In this document: positions 35,732 to 46,728 of the stretch, piece after piece
Layout of the letters: each line of letters opens with the position of its first letter
How positions within the stretch are numbered: the stretch's first letter is position 1
Source: Rhizobium oryzihabitans
GTDB lineage: Bacteria > Pseudomonadota > Alphaproteobacteria > Rhizobiales > Rhizobiaceae
NCBI RefSeq assembly: GCF_010669145.1
Contig: NZ_CP048632.1
Location: 2,493,501 to 2,557,500, forward strand
Length of the DNA stretch: 64,000 bases
Reading direction: 5' to 3'
The notes under the pieces: model-generated
Seen by the model: the letters and a program-made list of their open reading frames with translations, nothing else
The model's database searches: none
Told to the model about the DNA's origin: nothing
Program-made: the position numbers and the translations under genes

Positions 35732-37590
35732 ATGTCTGAGCCACCCACTGGCGCAATAATGGCAAGGTTGATGGCGATAGATATTTCAGAGCGCGCCGGC
35801 AATGAACCCTCCTTTGATACGTTGTCGCTTTCAGGCATTGCATCGGATGGGGTGATCGCGCATCCGGTTTCTTTTGAAGGGTGCACGGGTATTTTCCATC
35901 CGGCGCGCAAAGACGTCAAACAGGATCATGCGGTTCTTTTCGTCAGCCCCTGGGGCATGGAGGAGCTGTGCAGCCGCAAGTTTCAGCGCATTCTGGCCGA
36001 GCGGCTGGCCGCATCGGGTGTCGCCAGTCTGCGGTTCGATTATCACGGTGCAGGTGATGCGCTTGATCCGGAAGACATGGGCCGAACGGCGGACTGGCTT
36101 TCCGACACGCGGGCGGCGCTTGACTATCTCAAACGTCTTTCCGGCTGTTCCGGAGTGGCCGTCATCGCCCAGGGCCTTGGTTGTCTGATCGCCGCACAGG
36201 CGCTTGCCGGTGAAGCCGCTGTGGGTTCCATGGCGCTTCTGGGGCCCGTTGTCTCCGGTCGCGCCTATCTTCGCGAGCTGGCCATGTGGTCTTCCATGAT
36301 CGATGACGGACTTGGTCTTCGCTCAGACCAGCGCATTGCGGAGGCTGGCGCGATTGCGGGCATGGTGATGCCGGCGGGTGTTGCCGACGGGATCAAGAAG
36401 GTCAATCTTTCAAATCTGGATGCCGCTCCGGCACGCGCCATTCTGGTCCTGTCGAGGTCAGGCCGGGTGACCGACGGCGATTTCGCAAAACGCCTCGCCA
36501 CAATCGGCGGTGAGGTGGAGGAGGCGGAGTTTTCCGGCTATGACGATCTCGTCTCCAGCCCGACGCTGTCGAAAATATCCGGCGATGTGGTGAACCGGCT
36601 TCATGACTGGGTGCTGTCCAAGGCCCGCGCCGGGGATGCGGTGGGCCGGCGGTCGGATTTTACCACCAACGCCCCCAGCACGGTCGCGGGTTCTTCGAGC
36701 AGCCGGTGCAATTTGGCGAAGGCGGGCGGCTTTTCGGTGTCTTTTGCGAGCCAGACGATCGGCAGGCGGTCTCTTCTGTTCTTCTTCTTGGCGCGGCCTA
36801 TGACCGGCATGCGGGCTGGGGCAGGCTTTCCGTGCAGACGGCCCGCGCCCTTGCGCGCGAGGGCATCGCCTCGCTCCGGTTCGATGCAGCCAATATTGCC
36901 GACAGTCCTCCCGTCAAGAACGTGCCCGATCAGGTTCTCTATGATGTTGCGCAGAATGACGATGTGGCCGCCGCGCTCGATTTTCTCGGCCGGCGCGGCA
37001 AAGGACCCTTGATTGCCGCGGGCCGCTGCAGCGGCGCTTATCTCGCCTTCAACGGCGCGCTTGCCGATGACAGGATCAGCGCCGTCGTCGCCGTTAATCC
37101 GGTCGTCTTCCACTGGCAGAAAGGCCGCTCGGTTGATGAGGCGCTGCACAAGCGGCCGCGCTCCTTCGGTGAATACAGCAAGCGTTTTCGTCAGGGCGCT
37201 ACATTCAAGCGCCTCATCAGCGGCGATGTCGATGTGGTGAGCGCCGGGCTGAACATCGTCAAGGCGACGCTCAAGAAGCTCAAGACAAAAACGGCGAGGC
37301 TTTTCCGCAGGGGAAGCGAGGAAGGGCGCGCCGTCTACGGCGCTTTTGACAGGTTGAAGGCGCAGAACACCGCCATCAGCCTGCTTTACAGCGACAATGA
37401 CGACGGGCTTGAGCATTTTCAGTATTATTTCGATGCCGATGGCAGGGGACTGTCGGCCTATCGGAATGTTTCGCTGACCATCATTCCCGATGCCGACCAC
37501 AATCTCTCGACGCCTGAAGCGAGAAAAACCTATATCGATGCGGTGAAGCGACTGGCTTTAAAAGGAAAATCGCCGGCTCGACCCCAGTGA
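35732..37590 (+). pseudogene. Two-domain alpha/beta-hydrolase, frameshifted as read
   Basis: With one base added, this is a 619-residue fusion of two alpha/beta-hydrolase domains related to exosortase-associated hydrolases. Domain 1 has VLFVSPWGMEELCSRKFQR and SLRFDYHGAGDA, but its nucleophile elbow reads AQGLG (146-150), with Gly in place of Ser. Domain 2 (from about residue 326) has GRCSG with Cys433 at the nucleophile position, and likely Asp and His partners in LLYSDNDDG and IPDADHNLS. The break is in the C5 run at 36672-36676; a sixth C joins DFTTNAP to QHGRGFFEQPV. It faces the aminoacyl-carrier-protein operon and overlaps its GH2 gene by 33 bases. A Cys-type transferase or thioesterase on a carrier protein is a fair guess. 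Confidence 0.75.
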
Positions 37591-40014
37591 CATCACCTCG
37601 CCGGAAGGCGGCGTTTCGGATGCCGTAGTCTCCGGCAATAGGGCGATTTTCCTGCTCTCGCCGGGGGCGAGATGGAACCAGTTTTCCGAGGCACGGTAAC
37701 CTTCCGTCGTGACATGGACGGATTGAGCCAGCCGGTCCGTGCTGATTTCCAGTGACCAGCCGCCATTTTCATCGCGCACTGCCACCTGAAGATTGGCGGC
37801 ATGCAGCGCCTTTTTCCGACCAAGCGGAAAATGGAAGGCGTCGGCGATGACATGTCCGGTCGCCACATCACGAAGCCGGGCAACCGTGACATCATGGGAT
37901 GGCGGGCCGAAACGATAGGCGTAGGTGGTGTCGAAAAAGGCGCCGAACATGCCCGTTGCGGCGATGGTCTGGCTCTGTCGCGGCAAAAGCGTCAGCGGCC
38001 GTTTGGCGTGGACAACGGGTTGTGTGCCGTCGCGCAGGCAGGTCAGCTCCAGCATTGCTTCAAGGCCGTTTCCGGTTTCGTTGATGAGATGAATGTCCAG
38101 CCCGTTTGTGCCTTCATCGGAAAGACTGAGCTGTATCGGGCGAAATGCTCTTTTCAGCGCATGCCACACGGATTTCGGCCTGCCGGTGGCGTCGATGACA
38201 CCCCAGCCTGCGCCGGGCACCAGATCCTGCAGGGTCCAGACCAGGGCACCCTGGCACGAAGAAGCATCGCGGCGCCATTCGGCGAAGGTTGCTTCCATGA
38301 CTTCGGCCGTGGCGGCGCGGGACATGTCGAGATAGAGACCGCCATCCTCGCGGCGCAGCACATCCGGTTCGACGTCGTATAGCAGTTTTAGATAATGGTC
38401 GCGAACATCCTCGAAATCCCAGGAGGCGCCGCGATCGCGTGGCGCGCGGGCCTTCCATCGCGGATCATGCACCGCCAGCGCGGGAAGATGTCTGTCAAGG
38501 GTTTCCTGCTCGGGAATATTGGCGAAGGCGAGGCACTCGGCGGCAAAGCGCACATCTGCCCGGCGGGCATCTTCCAGCGGACGGCAATAGGCGCCGACGC
38601 CATAATAATGGCCGACCCTGGCGTTGGGGAAGAAGGGCAATGCGCCACCCGAGGGTGAGTTGGCGACATAGACCGTGTCCGGCCGTTTCTCGACCACCAC
38701 TTCCGGCAGGATTTCCTCGGTGAGCGTTCCTTTCCAGATTTGCTCCGGCAGACCGAGCATTGCGCCCTGCTGGTACATTTCGCTGCCGCCGCAAAAGACG
38801 GCGAGCGAGGGAGAAAGGGCCGTCGTCTCAAGGAACTGCGAGATTTCCGTGACGATATGCTGGCGGAGGGCTTCGTCCTTTGCCGGGTAATCGAAATTGG
38901 CGAGCATGGCGTCCTGCCAGACCATGATGCCGAGTTCGTCGCAGAGCGTGAAGAATTCCGGCGTCTCATAAGCCATGGTGCCGCCAACGCGGATCATGTT
39001 CATGCCGGCTTCGGCGGCTTTCCTGAGCCATGGTTCGTAATCCGGTCTCGATCCCGGCAGACGCACAATGTCTGCCGTCGTCCAGACCGCACCACGGCAG
39101 AAAACGGATTGTCCGTTTACCCTCAGCCCGAAACCGTTGCCGTCCTCGCCGTGATCGATCTCGAGATTTCGAAAGCCGGTCCGTCCGAGACGGTGTTGTT
39201 TGCCGTCCAGCTCCAGAATGATCTCGTGGAGAGCCGGTCTGCCATGCGTGTGTGGCCACCAGGTTTCGACGCCCGGTATGTGAAGTTCGCCGGAGAATTT
39301 GCCATTTTCAATGCTCGAAAGATCGGTGCTGTATCCGGCACAGATCAGGCGTGCGGTCGCAACGGTGCGGTCTGTTTCCAGTGCAAAACCCACTTTGCCG
39401 GTGCCGGTTTCATCCAGTGAAGATCGGGCTGTGCAGAGAACTCCGTCTTGCCTTATCAGGCTGATGGGTCGCCATGGGCCGGCAGCATGGATTTCCGGGC
39501 ACCAGCCGGGCATATAGCCCAGTGCCGTTGTCCGGATGAGCCGCAGACCCTGCGTGTTCATCATCTGTGGCCGCCAGCGGGCGCGCGGGCCGGCTTTTTC
39601 AAGCCTCGGCGCAAGCGCCCGGAAGCAGATCGACAGTTCGTCCGCACCCGTCAGCTTGACTGGAACCTCCAGCCTTTCGAACATGCTCTGACTGGCCGCG
39701 ATCAATTCGCCGTTGAAGAAGATTTCCGCAATTGTCGACAGGCCATCGAAGCGCAGGATTGCCCTTTCGCGGACATCGGAAATCATCGTCAGGCGATACC
39801 AGGCGTCCCTGTCGTTAAGGGCTGCCGGGGCAATGCGATCGAATTTTCCGGCCATTTCCAAGGCCTGCGCCACAGTGCTCGGAACGGATACGTTAAGGCT
39901 TTCAAGGGTTGCGGAAATATCCGACGGCGTCTCGAAGGCATCGGCCGGCGTCAGCGTCAGCGTCCAGCCTTCGCTCAGCAATTCTACGCTTTCGCCCGGA
40001 AGGTAGATCCTCAC
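37558..40014 (-). CDS. Glycoside hydrolase family 2 protein (beta-mannosidase-like)
   Basis: The protein has 818 residues, the size of beta-mannosidases. The order is jelly-roll sugar-binding domain (LRFDGLSTIAEIFFNGELI), immunoglobulin-like domain, TIM barrel, and C-terminal beta domains. The acid/base Glu is near residue 411 in FCGGSEM, where GH2 enzymes usually have GNNE. The nucleophile Glu is near 493 in FAAECLAF, where SEFG is usual. Both Glu are kept but the flanks differ, so specificity may be altered. The GTG start at 40014 overlaps the stop of the DUF1839 gene (GTGA). No signal peptide is seen. It closes the aminoacyl-carrier-protein operon. Confidence 0.82.
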   Translation of the reverse strand: MRIYLPGESVELLSEGWTLTLTPADAFETPSDISATLESLNVSVPSTVAQALEMAGKFDRIAPAALNDRDAWYRLTMISDVRERAILRFDGLSTIAEIFFNGELIAASQSMFERLEVPVKLTGADELSICFRALAPRLEKAGPRARWRPQMMNTQGLRLIRTTALGYMPGWCPEIHAAGPWRPISLIRQDGVLCTARSSLDETGTGKVGFALETDRTVATARLICAGYSTDLSSIENGKFSGELHIPGVETWWPHTHGRPALHEIILELDGKQHRLGRTGFRNLEIDHGEDGNGFGLRVNGQSVFCRGAVWTTADIVRLPGSRPDYEPWLRKAAEAGMNMIRVGGTMAYETPEFFTLCDELGIMVWQDAMLANFDYPAKDEALRQHIVTEISQFLETTALSPSLAVFCGGSEMYQQGAMLGLPEQIWKGTLTEEILPEVVVEKRPDTVYVANSPSGGALPFFPNARVGHYYGVGAYCRPLEDARRADVRFAAECLAFANIPEQETLDRHLPALAVHDPRWKARAPRDRGASWDFEDVRDHYLKLLYDVEPDVLRREDGGLYLDMSRAATAEVMEATFAEWRRDASSCQGALVWTLQDLVPGAGWGVIDATGRPKSVWHALKRAFRPIQLSLSDEGTNGLDIHLINETGNGLEAMLELTCLRDGTQPVVHAKRPLTLLPRQSQTIAATGMFGAFFDTTYAYRFGPPSHDVTVARLRDVATGHVIADAFHFPLGRKKALHAANLQVAVRDENGGWSLEISTDRLAQSVHVTTEGYRASENWFHLAPGESRKIALLPETTASETPPSGEVMSLGSSRRFSF

Positions 40015-40994
40015 GCGGCCTCGCTGGCGTTCGACAGTTTCGCAGCAAGGCTGTCCATCAGGCCATCCCATGCTTCCGCAGCCGGATCGAGCACGGAGGC
40101 GAGCGCATCGAACTTGCGGCGCGTCACGGCGCGGGCAAGCTGGAACTGTACGGTCTTGGCGACCTCGGAAATGCGCAATGCATGGTCTCTGGCTTCAGAA
40201 AAGCCGTCCTTGTCCAGCCATTCGAGATGGCTTGCCGCCAGTTCGAAATTGGCGCCGAGCTGGCGCAGCGTGTTGAAGGCATATTTATGGAAAAAGCCGA
40301 AAGGCCTGTCGGCGACCTTCTCCACCTGGGCCGGAAACACGGCCGCAAAAGCCTTGACCGGGTTGGCGGAAGGACGTCTTGAAAAATGAAACTTCAGCAG
40401 CCGTTCGGCTGTCTTGCGGATATGGGCCGGTGAAGGATTGGTGTCCGCGAATTTTGCAAATTCCGTATAGGGCAGGAATGGCGGGTCGGTTTCCTGCAGA
40501 TGGTGCTGGAACAGGCCGTCAAAGTCTTCGCCCGATAAATGGAAAAAACCGGAATTGTGGAAATAGTCGAGTTCCCGCTTCGCCAGATCGAGCCGGTTGA
40601 TGGCGATGGTGGTCTTGCCGTGCTCCTTCTGGTAGCCCACCCCGTGGGTATCGGGCATATAAAAGCTATCCATCTCGATCAGGCAGATGCGGCCGCGCTC
40701 CAGCTGCGCCTCAATGTGGTTTTCCACCCGGTCGAAGATCGCAAGCTCGGTGGCGCGAACGCCATAAAGCGCTTCGAGATCTTCCAGCGGCACCTTGAAG
40801 AAGGTGAACTGGTCGCCTTCGAAATCCTGCGTCAGGGTGAAACCGAACATGGCTTCCGGCGGCAGGCCCCTGGCGGCCAGCACCTCGATCCACAGATCAA
40901 TGTAGCAATTGGTTTCCGGCCACATTCTCTCTGAGGAATGAAGCGGATGCTGCACATAATTTTGAGGATCGAGACCGGGGAAAATCTGCCGCAT
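40011..40994 (-). CDS. DUF1839-family protein
   Basis: The protein has 327 residues of unknown function. It starts MRQIFPGLDPQNYVQHPLHS. Conserved-looking acidic and aromatic stretches include ETNCYIDLWIEVL, CLIEMDSFYMPDTHG and RELDYFHNSGFFHL. No membrane span or signal peptide is seen. The gene starts 6 bases after the aa:CP ligase stop and overlaps the GH2 gene by GTGA. DUF1839 proteins are known as neighbours of aa:CP ligases (from memory), so it probably works on the aminoacylated carrier protein, but no reaction is known to me. Confidence 0.8.
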   Translation of the reverse strand: MRQIFPGLDPQNYVQHPLHSSERMWPETNCYIDLWIEVLAARGLPPEAMFGFTLTQDFEGDQFTFFKVPLEDLEALYGVRATELAIFDRVENHIEAQLERGRICLIEMDSFYMPDTHGVGYQKEHGKTTIAINRLDLAKRELDYFHNSGFFHLSGEDFDGLFQHHLQETDPPFLPYTEFAKFADTNPSPAHIRKTAERLLKFHFSRRPSANPVKAFAAVFPAQVEKVADRPFGFFHKYAFNTLRQLGANFELAASHLEWLDKDGFSEARDHALRISEVAKTVQFQLARAVTRRKFDALASVLDPAAEAWDGLMDSLAAKLSNASEAA

Positions 40995-41000
40995 GAACGA

Positions 41001-41909
41001 TCAGCCCCAGAGCGTTTCCACGACCTTGGAAGGCCATTGTTTCACATTAAGACCGTGATGGGCAAAGAGCGCCAGCGCAATGCGCTCAAGACCGAAACCG
41101 ACGCAGGCGGTATGGGCCACGTCACCATTGTCGAGGTTCAAATCCCATTTCTGGCCAAAGGCGTCCTGATGATAGTTGAAACTCATGCAGGCCGTCGGGT
41201 TGGTGGCGGATGTGACGGGGATCAGCAGTTCGAACTTCAGGTTCTGGTCACGCTGGTTGTTGGCCAGCATCTTGCCCGCGCGGCCAAAGAAGGGATCGTT
41301 GGCCACATCGATGGTGACATCGAGCCCCACGGCTTCCATCATCGCCACGCCGCGATCCATCCATGTCTGGCGGAATTCGGTCACATCGCTCTCCGTGCCC
41401 ATGCGAACATATTCACGCATGCGGAAAAGCTGCTGACGCGCGGGGTCCTTGGAGGGCTCATGGCGGAAACAATAGGACTGGATGTCGTAGAGACCGCCGC
41501 CGGAAGGCAGCGCGCCGCGCTTGGCAATCGTCGGATAAAGCGGGTAGCAGGCCGCCGGCGTCAGCACGATGTCGGTGGCTTTCTGATCCTTGGTCCAGTC
41601 GCCGCCCTCATCCATGGTTTTCAGCAGGCTGACATGGTCGAGCTCGCAGCCACAGAAGGAGTGGACCGTGCCGGCAAGCTGCGGAAAGCTCTTCATGTAG
41701 CCGCTTTTTTCGAAATAGGCGCGGTTGATGCCCGGCGGAAAACGGATTGCTTCCGCGCCGTCAGCGCCGCCCGTGCGGTCGATCAGCCGTTCGAATGCGG
41801 CAATGACGTCCTCGAACTGGCCGCTGCGCCCGTAAAGACCGTCCACACCCGTTTCAATCAGCAGGCCCTCTTCGAACAGTCGATCGAGAAAGGATGTTTG
41901 CATGTCCAT
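41001..41909 (-). CDS. Amino acid:[carrier protein] ligase (class II aaRS-like)
   Basis: This is a truncated seryl-tRNA-synthetase homologue of 302 residues that loads an amino acid onto the phosphopantetheine of a carrier protein instead of tRNA. No tRNA-binding domain is present. Motif 2 is seen as [15 protein letters not shown], motif 3 as [13 protein letters not shown], and Cys residues in [10 protein letters not shown] fit the zinc site of this subclass. The ATG at 41909 lies 4 bases after the upstream stop codon. The A. fabrum member of this family has been studied in vitro and activates small amino acids such as Gly or Ala (from memory). The carrier protein is encoded two genes upstream. 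Confidence 0.9.
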   Translation of the reverse strand: MDMQTSFLDRLFEEGLLIETGVDGLYGRSGQFEDVIAAFERLIDRTGGADGAEAIRFPPGINRAYFEKSGYMKSFPQLAGTVHSFCGCELDHVSLLKTMDEGGDWTKDQKATDIVLTPAACYPLYPTIAKRGALPSGGGLYDIQSYCFRHEPSKDPARQQLFRMREYVRMGTESDVTEFRQTWMDRGVAMMEAVGLDVTIDVANDPFFGRAGKMLANNQRDQNLKFELLIPVTSATNPTACMSFNYHQDAFGQKWDLNLDNGDVAHTACVGFGLERIALALFAHHGLNVKQWPSKVVETLWG

Positions 41910-41913
41910 GGTC

Positions 41914-43095
41914 TTATCCCAAAAGGCTGGTGTCCTGCCTGTGAACCAGCAGGAGATTGGCGGAGTTACCGAGAATACGGTCATTGGAGATCATCAGGCG
42001 GGCGGAATGCGCATCGCGAAGGTGCCGGCCGAGGCTGTAGGGCGTACCGTTCTTGTAACCCATGATGCCGCAGACCAGCATGGCGTGGTCGATGATCTGA
42101 AGAATGGTTTCCGAAGAGCAGATCTTCACATTGTTCATGGCCACTGCAAAGGCCATGGACATGAGCTTGTCCGGGTCGCTCTTGGTGTCCTCGTAAGCCT
42201 TGATGCCGGCGATGATGTTGGATTTGACCACCTGCAGTTTGGTGGAAACTTCAGCAAGTCGGATCGCGCCGGGCGGAGCGACGCCGGGTGACTTGCGCGC
42301 CGCTGCTCTCACAAAGGACTGGGCGCGCAGCACGGCGTCGGACGCGATACCGTACCAGACGGCGCTCCACAGCAGATGGGAGCTTGCAAGCATCGATTGC
42401 GCCGCGATTTCAGCAAATGGTTTCGGGAATATCTGCACTGCCGGCGCTTCGCCGCGAAACAGGAAACCGTCCGAACAGGTGCCGCGCATGCCAAGCGTAT
42501 CCCAGACATGGGTTTTTTCGAGCGTGTACTGATTTTTCAGGAAGACGGTCATCACCTGATCGGCGGGCGCGGCATCCTTGTGGGAGCGGGAGGTGATGAG
42601 GATGGCATCGGCATTGCTGCCATAGGAAATGACGGTGGCGTCCTTCTCCAGCTGGCAGAAGTCTCCGTCGACCTCGATGGCGCAGATTGAATTGCGCAGA
42701 TTGCCGCCGATGCCGCCTTCGGTCGTCGCAGAGCCAAGCAGAAGCTGCTCGTTTGCAATGCGGCTCATGAAGCCTGCATGCCAAGCGCTTGCCTCGCCAT
42801 GTTCCACAAGGCTGGATGCCTTGATGTGGTGCATGGCGAAAATCATCGCGGTTGCCGAACAGGCCTGGCCAAGCCGGGCACAGATATCGGCGATTTCCTG
42901 CAGGGAGGCCCCTTCGCCGCCAAGGGAGGAGGGGATCTGGATGCCCAGCAGGCGTTCCCGCTTCAATGCATCGACAGCCTCCTCAGGGAAGCGGCCGGTG
43001 ACATCCACCTCGTCCGCATGTTTGGCGGCGATCGTCGCGACACGGCTCGCGCGCGCCGACAGTGTTTCATCCTGCGGCGATACGGTTACGTTCAT
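41914..43095 (-). CDS. Acyl-CoA dehydrogenase-like flavoprotein
   Basis: The protein has 393 residues, typical of the family. The N-terminal helical domain has [20 protein letters not shown], the middle beta domain has [14 protein letters not shown] and [13 protein letters not shown], and the C-terminal helical domain has [20 protein letters not shown]. In usual members the end has YEGTNEIQ with the catalytic Glu; here the aligned region is [11 protein letters not shown], without that Glu. It may use another base, act as an oxygenase or have lost desaturation. It shares ATGA with the carrier-protein gene, so its substrate is probably the aminoacyl-S-carrier protein (inferred). Confidence 0.85.
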   Translation of the reverse strand: MNVTVSPQDETLSARASRVATIAAKHADEVDVTGRFPEEAVDALKRERLLGIQIPSSLGGEGASLQEIADICARLGQACSATAMIFAMHHIKASSLVEHGEASAWHAGFMSRIANEQLLLGSATTEGGIGGNLRNSICAIEVDGDFCQLEKDATVISYGSNADAILITSRSHKDAAPADQVMTVFLKNQYTLEKTHVWDTLGMRGTCSDGFLFRGEAPAVQIFPKPFAEIAAQSMLASSHLLWSAVWYGIASDAVLRAQSFVRAAARKSPGVAPPGAIRLAEVSTKLQVVKSNIIAGIKAYEDTKSDPDKLMSMAFAVAMNNVKICSSETILQIIDHAMLVCGIMGYKNGTPYSLGRHLRDAHSARLMISNDRILGNSANLLLVHRQDTSLLG

Positions 43096-43346
43096 CAGGC
43101 GGCCTCTTTGCCGTCCAGGATGAGCTTAACGGTGTCTTCGATGGCCTTGATGCTTGCAAAGGACTTGCGGTTGAGGAGGTTGTCCGGGAATTCGATATCG
43201 AAAGCTTCCTCGATACCCAGCATCAATTGCACCGATGCAAAGGAAGAAAGGCCGGCCGCATAAAGATCGGCTTCATTTTCAATCGTATCGACGGGGGTGG
43301 GAAGCTGGCCGAATTTTGCCAGTATTTCACGAATAGTCGCATTCAT
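43095..43346 (-). CDS. Aminoacyl carrier protein (ACP/PCP-like)
   Basis: This is a small acidic four-helix carrier protein of 83 residues. The phosphopantetheine site is Ser35 in AAGLSSFASVQLML, where ordinary ACPs have GxDSL. LGIEEAFDIEFPDNLLNRKS is the typical helix II-III region. It carries the amino acid loaded by the ligase encoded two genes downstream. It is the first gene of a compact five-gene operon (carrier protein, dehydrogenase-like, ligase, DUF1839, GH2) and overlaps the next gene by ATGA. Two dyads lie in its promoter region. Confidence 0.9.
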   Translation of the reverse strand: MNATIREILAKFGQLPTPVDTIENEADLYAAGLSSFASVQLMLGIEEAFDIEFPDNLLNRKSFASIKAIEDTVKLILDGKEAA

Positions 43347-43389
43347 TCCAACGTATCTCCCGTGAATTTCACATTAGGATGGTTTGTGC

Positions 43390-43434
43390 TTATCGTTACG
43401 TTGCAAACGATAATATTCACCTAAACCGTTAGGT
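43390..43434 (-). promoter_or_regulatory. Two dyads upstream of the aminoacyl-carrier-protein operon
   Basis: TTATCGTT-N8-AACGATAA is a perfect dyad at 43390-43413, 44-67 bases before the carrier-protein start. ACCTAA-N4-TTAGGT is another at 43419-43434. They lie where an operator would overlap the promoter. The regulator is unknown and is not obviously encoded next to the operon. Confidence 0.45.
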
Positions 43435-43535
43435 TAACTACAGCTGACGGCAACATGCGACATTCACGCACCGTTGCCAAGCATTGATCCGCGCCCTTGA
43501 CAAATGTCGGGTGGTGTCTTTTGCTATCCTCCATT

Positions 43536-45553
<2,018 letters not shown>

Positions 45554-46558
45554 ATGCGTGTCCTTGTCAAGGGAACGGGGGTCGCCGGTCTGACGGCGGC
45601 CTTCGAACTGGCGCGCAGCGGTGTTACCGTGGAGGGTTGCGAGCGCAATGCCGAACCCTCTCGCGGCGCATCGTGGTATGCCGGCGGCATGCTCGCGCCG
45701 TGGTGCGAGCGTGAGAGTGCGGAGGAAGCGGTGCTAACGCTCGGTCAGGCGGCGCTCGACTGGTGGGACGAAGCGACCCCCGGCCTTGTCGTCCGGCACG
45801 GCACGCTGGTTGTCGCGCCCGCCCGCGACAAAGCGGAACTTTCGCGTTTCGCATCGCGGACCGGCGGCTATCGCTGGGTGGATGAGGGTGAAATCGCCGC
45901 TTTGGAGCCGGATCTTGCCGGGCGGTTCCGCTCCGGGCTTTATTTCCCGGGTGAGGGGCATCTCGATCCGCGTCTTGCGCTGCAATCATTGCATGAGCGC
46001 CTCTGCGATTTGGGCGTGCGATTTCACATGGGCGTTCCGGTGGATGAACAGTATTTCGACCGGGTGGTGGATTGCACCGGCCCTGCGGCGGTGGGTGAGA
46101 TTGCCAACCTTCGCGGCGTGCGGGGAGAGATGCTTTATCTCGCCACGTCAGAGGTTTCCCTGTCCCGTCCCATCCGGCTGCTGCATCCGCGCATTCCGCT
46201 TTACATCGTGCCGCGTGAGCCGGGCCGTTTCATGGTGGGTGCGACGATGATCGAAACGGAAGATGCGGGCGCCATTTCCGCCCGCTCGATGATGGAGTTC
46301 CTGAACGCCGCCTATGCCGTGCATCCGGCCTTCGGGGAAGCGGAAATCATCGAGACTGGAACCGGCGTTCGTCCGGCTTACCCCGATAATCTGCCTGATG
46401 TCACCGAGGACGGTCGGACCATCTTCATCAACGGCGCGCACCGGCATGGCTTCCTGCTGTCGCCGGCGATGGCGCAGCGGGCGGCTGAAGTCGTCTGCCA
46501 AAATATTTCTGAAAAGGAACAGGATCATGAAACTTCTGGTGAATGGCGACGAGCTTGA
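45554..46558 (+). CDS. thiO: Glycine oxidase ThiO
   Basis: This FAD-dependent oxidase turns glycine into iminoglycine for the thiazole half of thiamine. It has 334 residues. The FAD-binding motif is near the start (VKGTGVAGLTAAFELARSG). SRGASWYAGGMLAPWCE is typical of ThiO, and the C-terminal substrate domain has GTGVRPAYPDNLPDV and NGAHRHGFLLSPAMA. Its ATG follows the thiC stop directly, and its end overlaps thiS by 32 bases. Confidence 0.93.
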   Translation: MRVLVKGTGVAGLTAAFELARSGVTVEGCERNAEPSRGASWYAGGMLAPWCERESAEEAVLTLGQAALDWWDEATPGLVVRHGTLVVAPARDKAELSRFASRTGGYRWVDEGEIAALEPDLAGRFRSGLYFPGEGHLDPRLALQSLHERLCDLGVRFHMGVPVDEQYFDRVVDCTGPAAVGEIANLRGVRGEMLYLATSEVSLSRPIRLLHPRIPLYIVPREPGRFMVGATMIETEDAGAISARSMMEFLNAAYAVHPAFGEAEIIETGTGVRPAYPDNLPDVTEDGRTIFINGAHRHGFLLSPAMAQRAAEVVCQNISEKEQDHETSGEWRRA

Positions 46559-46724
46559 TCTCGCCACTGAGACGCTGGCGGGTTTGCTCTCCAGCCTAGA
46601 TTATGAAGGCGACTGGCTGGCGACGGCGGTCAATGGCGAGCTGGTGCATTCGGAAGAGCGCGCCGATTATCAACTGAGGGCGTTCGACCGTGTTGAAATC
46701 CTCTCGCCGATGCAGGGAGGTTGA
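46527..46724 (+). CDS. thiS: Sulfur carrier protein ThiS
   Basis: This ubiquitin-like protein of 65 residues carries sulfur to the thiazole synthase. The C-terminal Gly-Gly that becomes a thiocarboxylate is present (SPMQGG). The start [10 protein letters not shown] is preceded by AAGGA-type sequence inside thiO; a much longer in-frame ORF start in thiO is rejected. It overlaps thiO by 32 bases and ends 4 bases before thiG. Confidence 0.95.
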   Translation: MKLLVNGDELDLATETLAGLLSSLDYEGDWLATAVNGELVHSEERADYQLRAFDRVEILSPMQGG

Positions 46725-46728
46725 GGCC

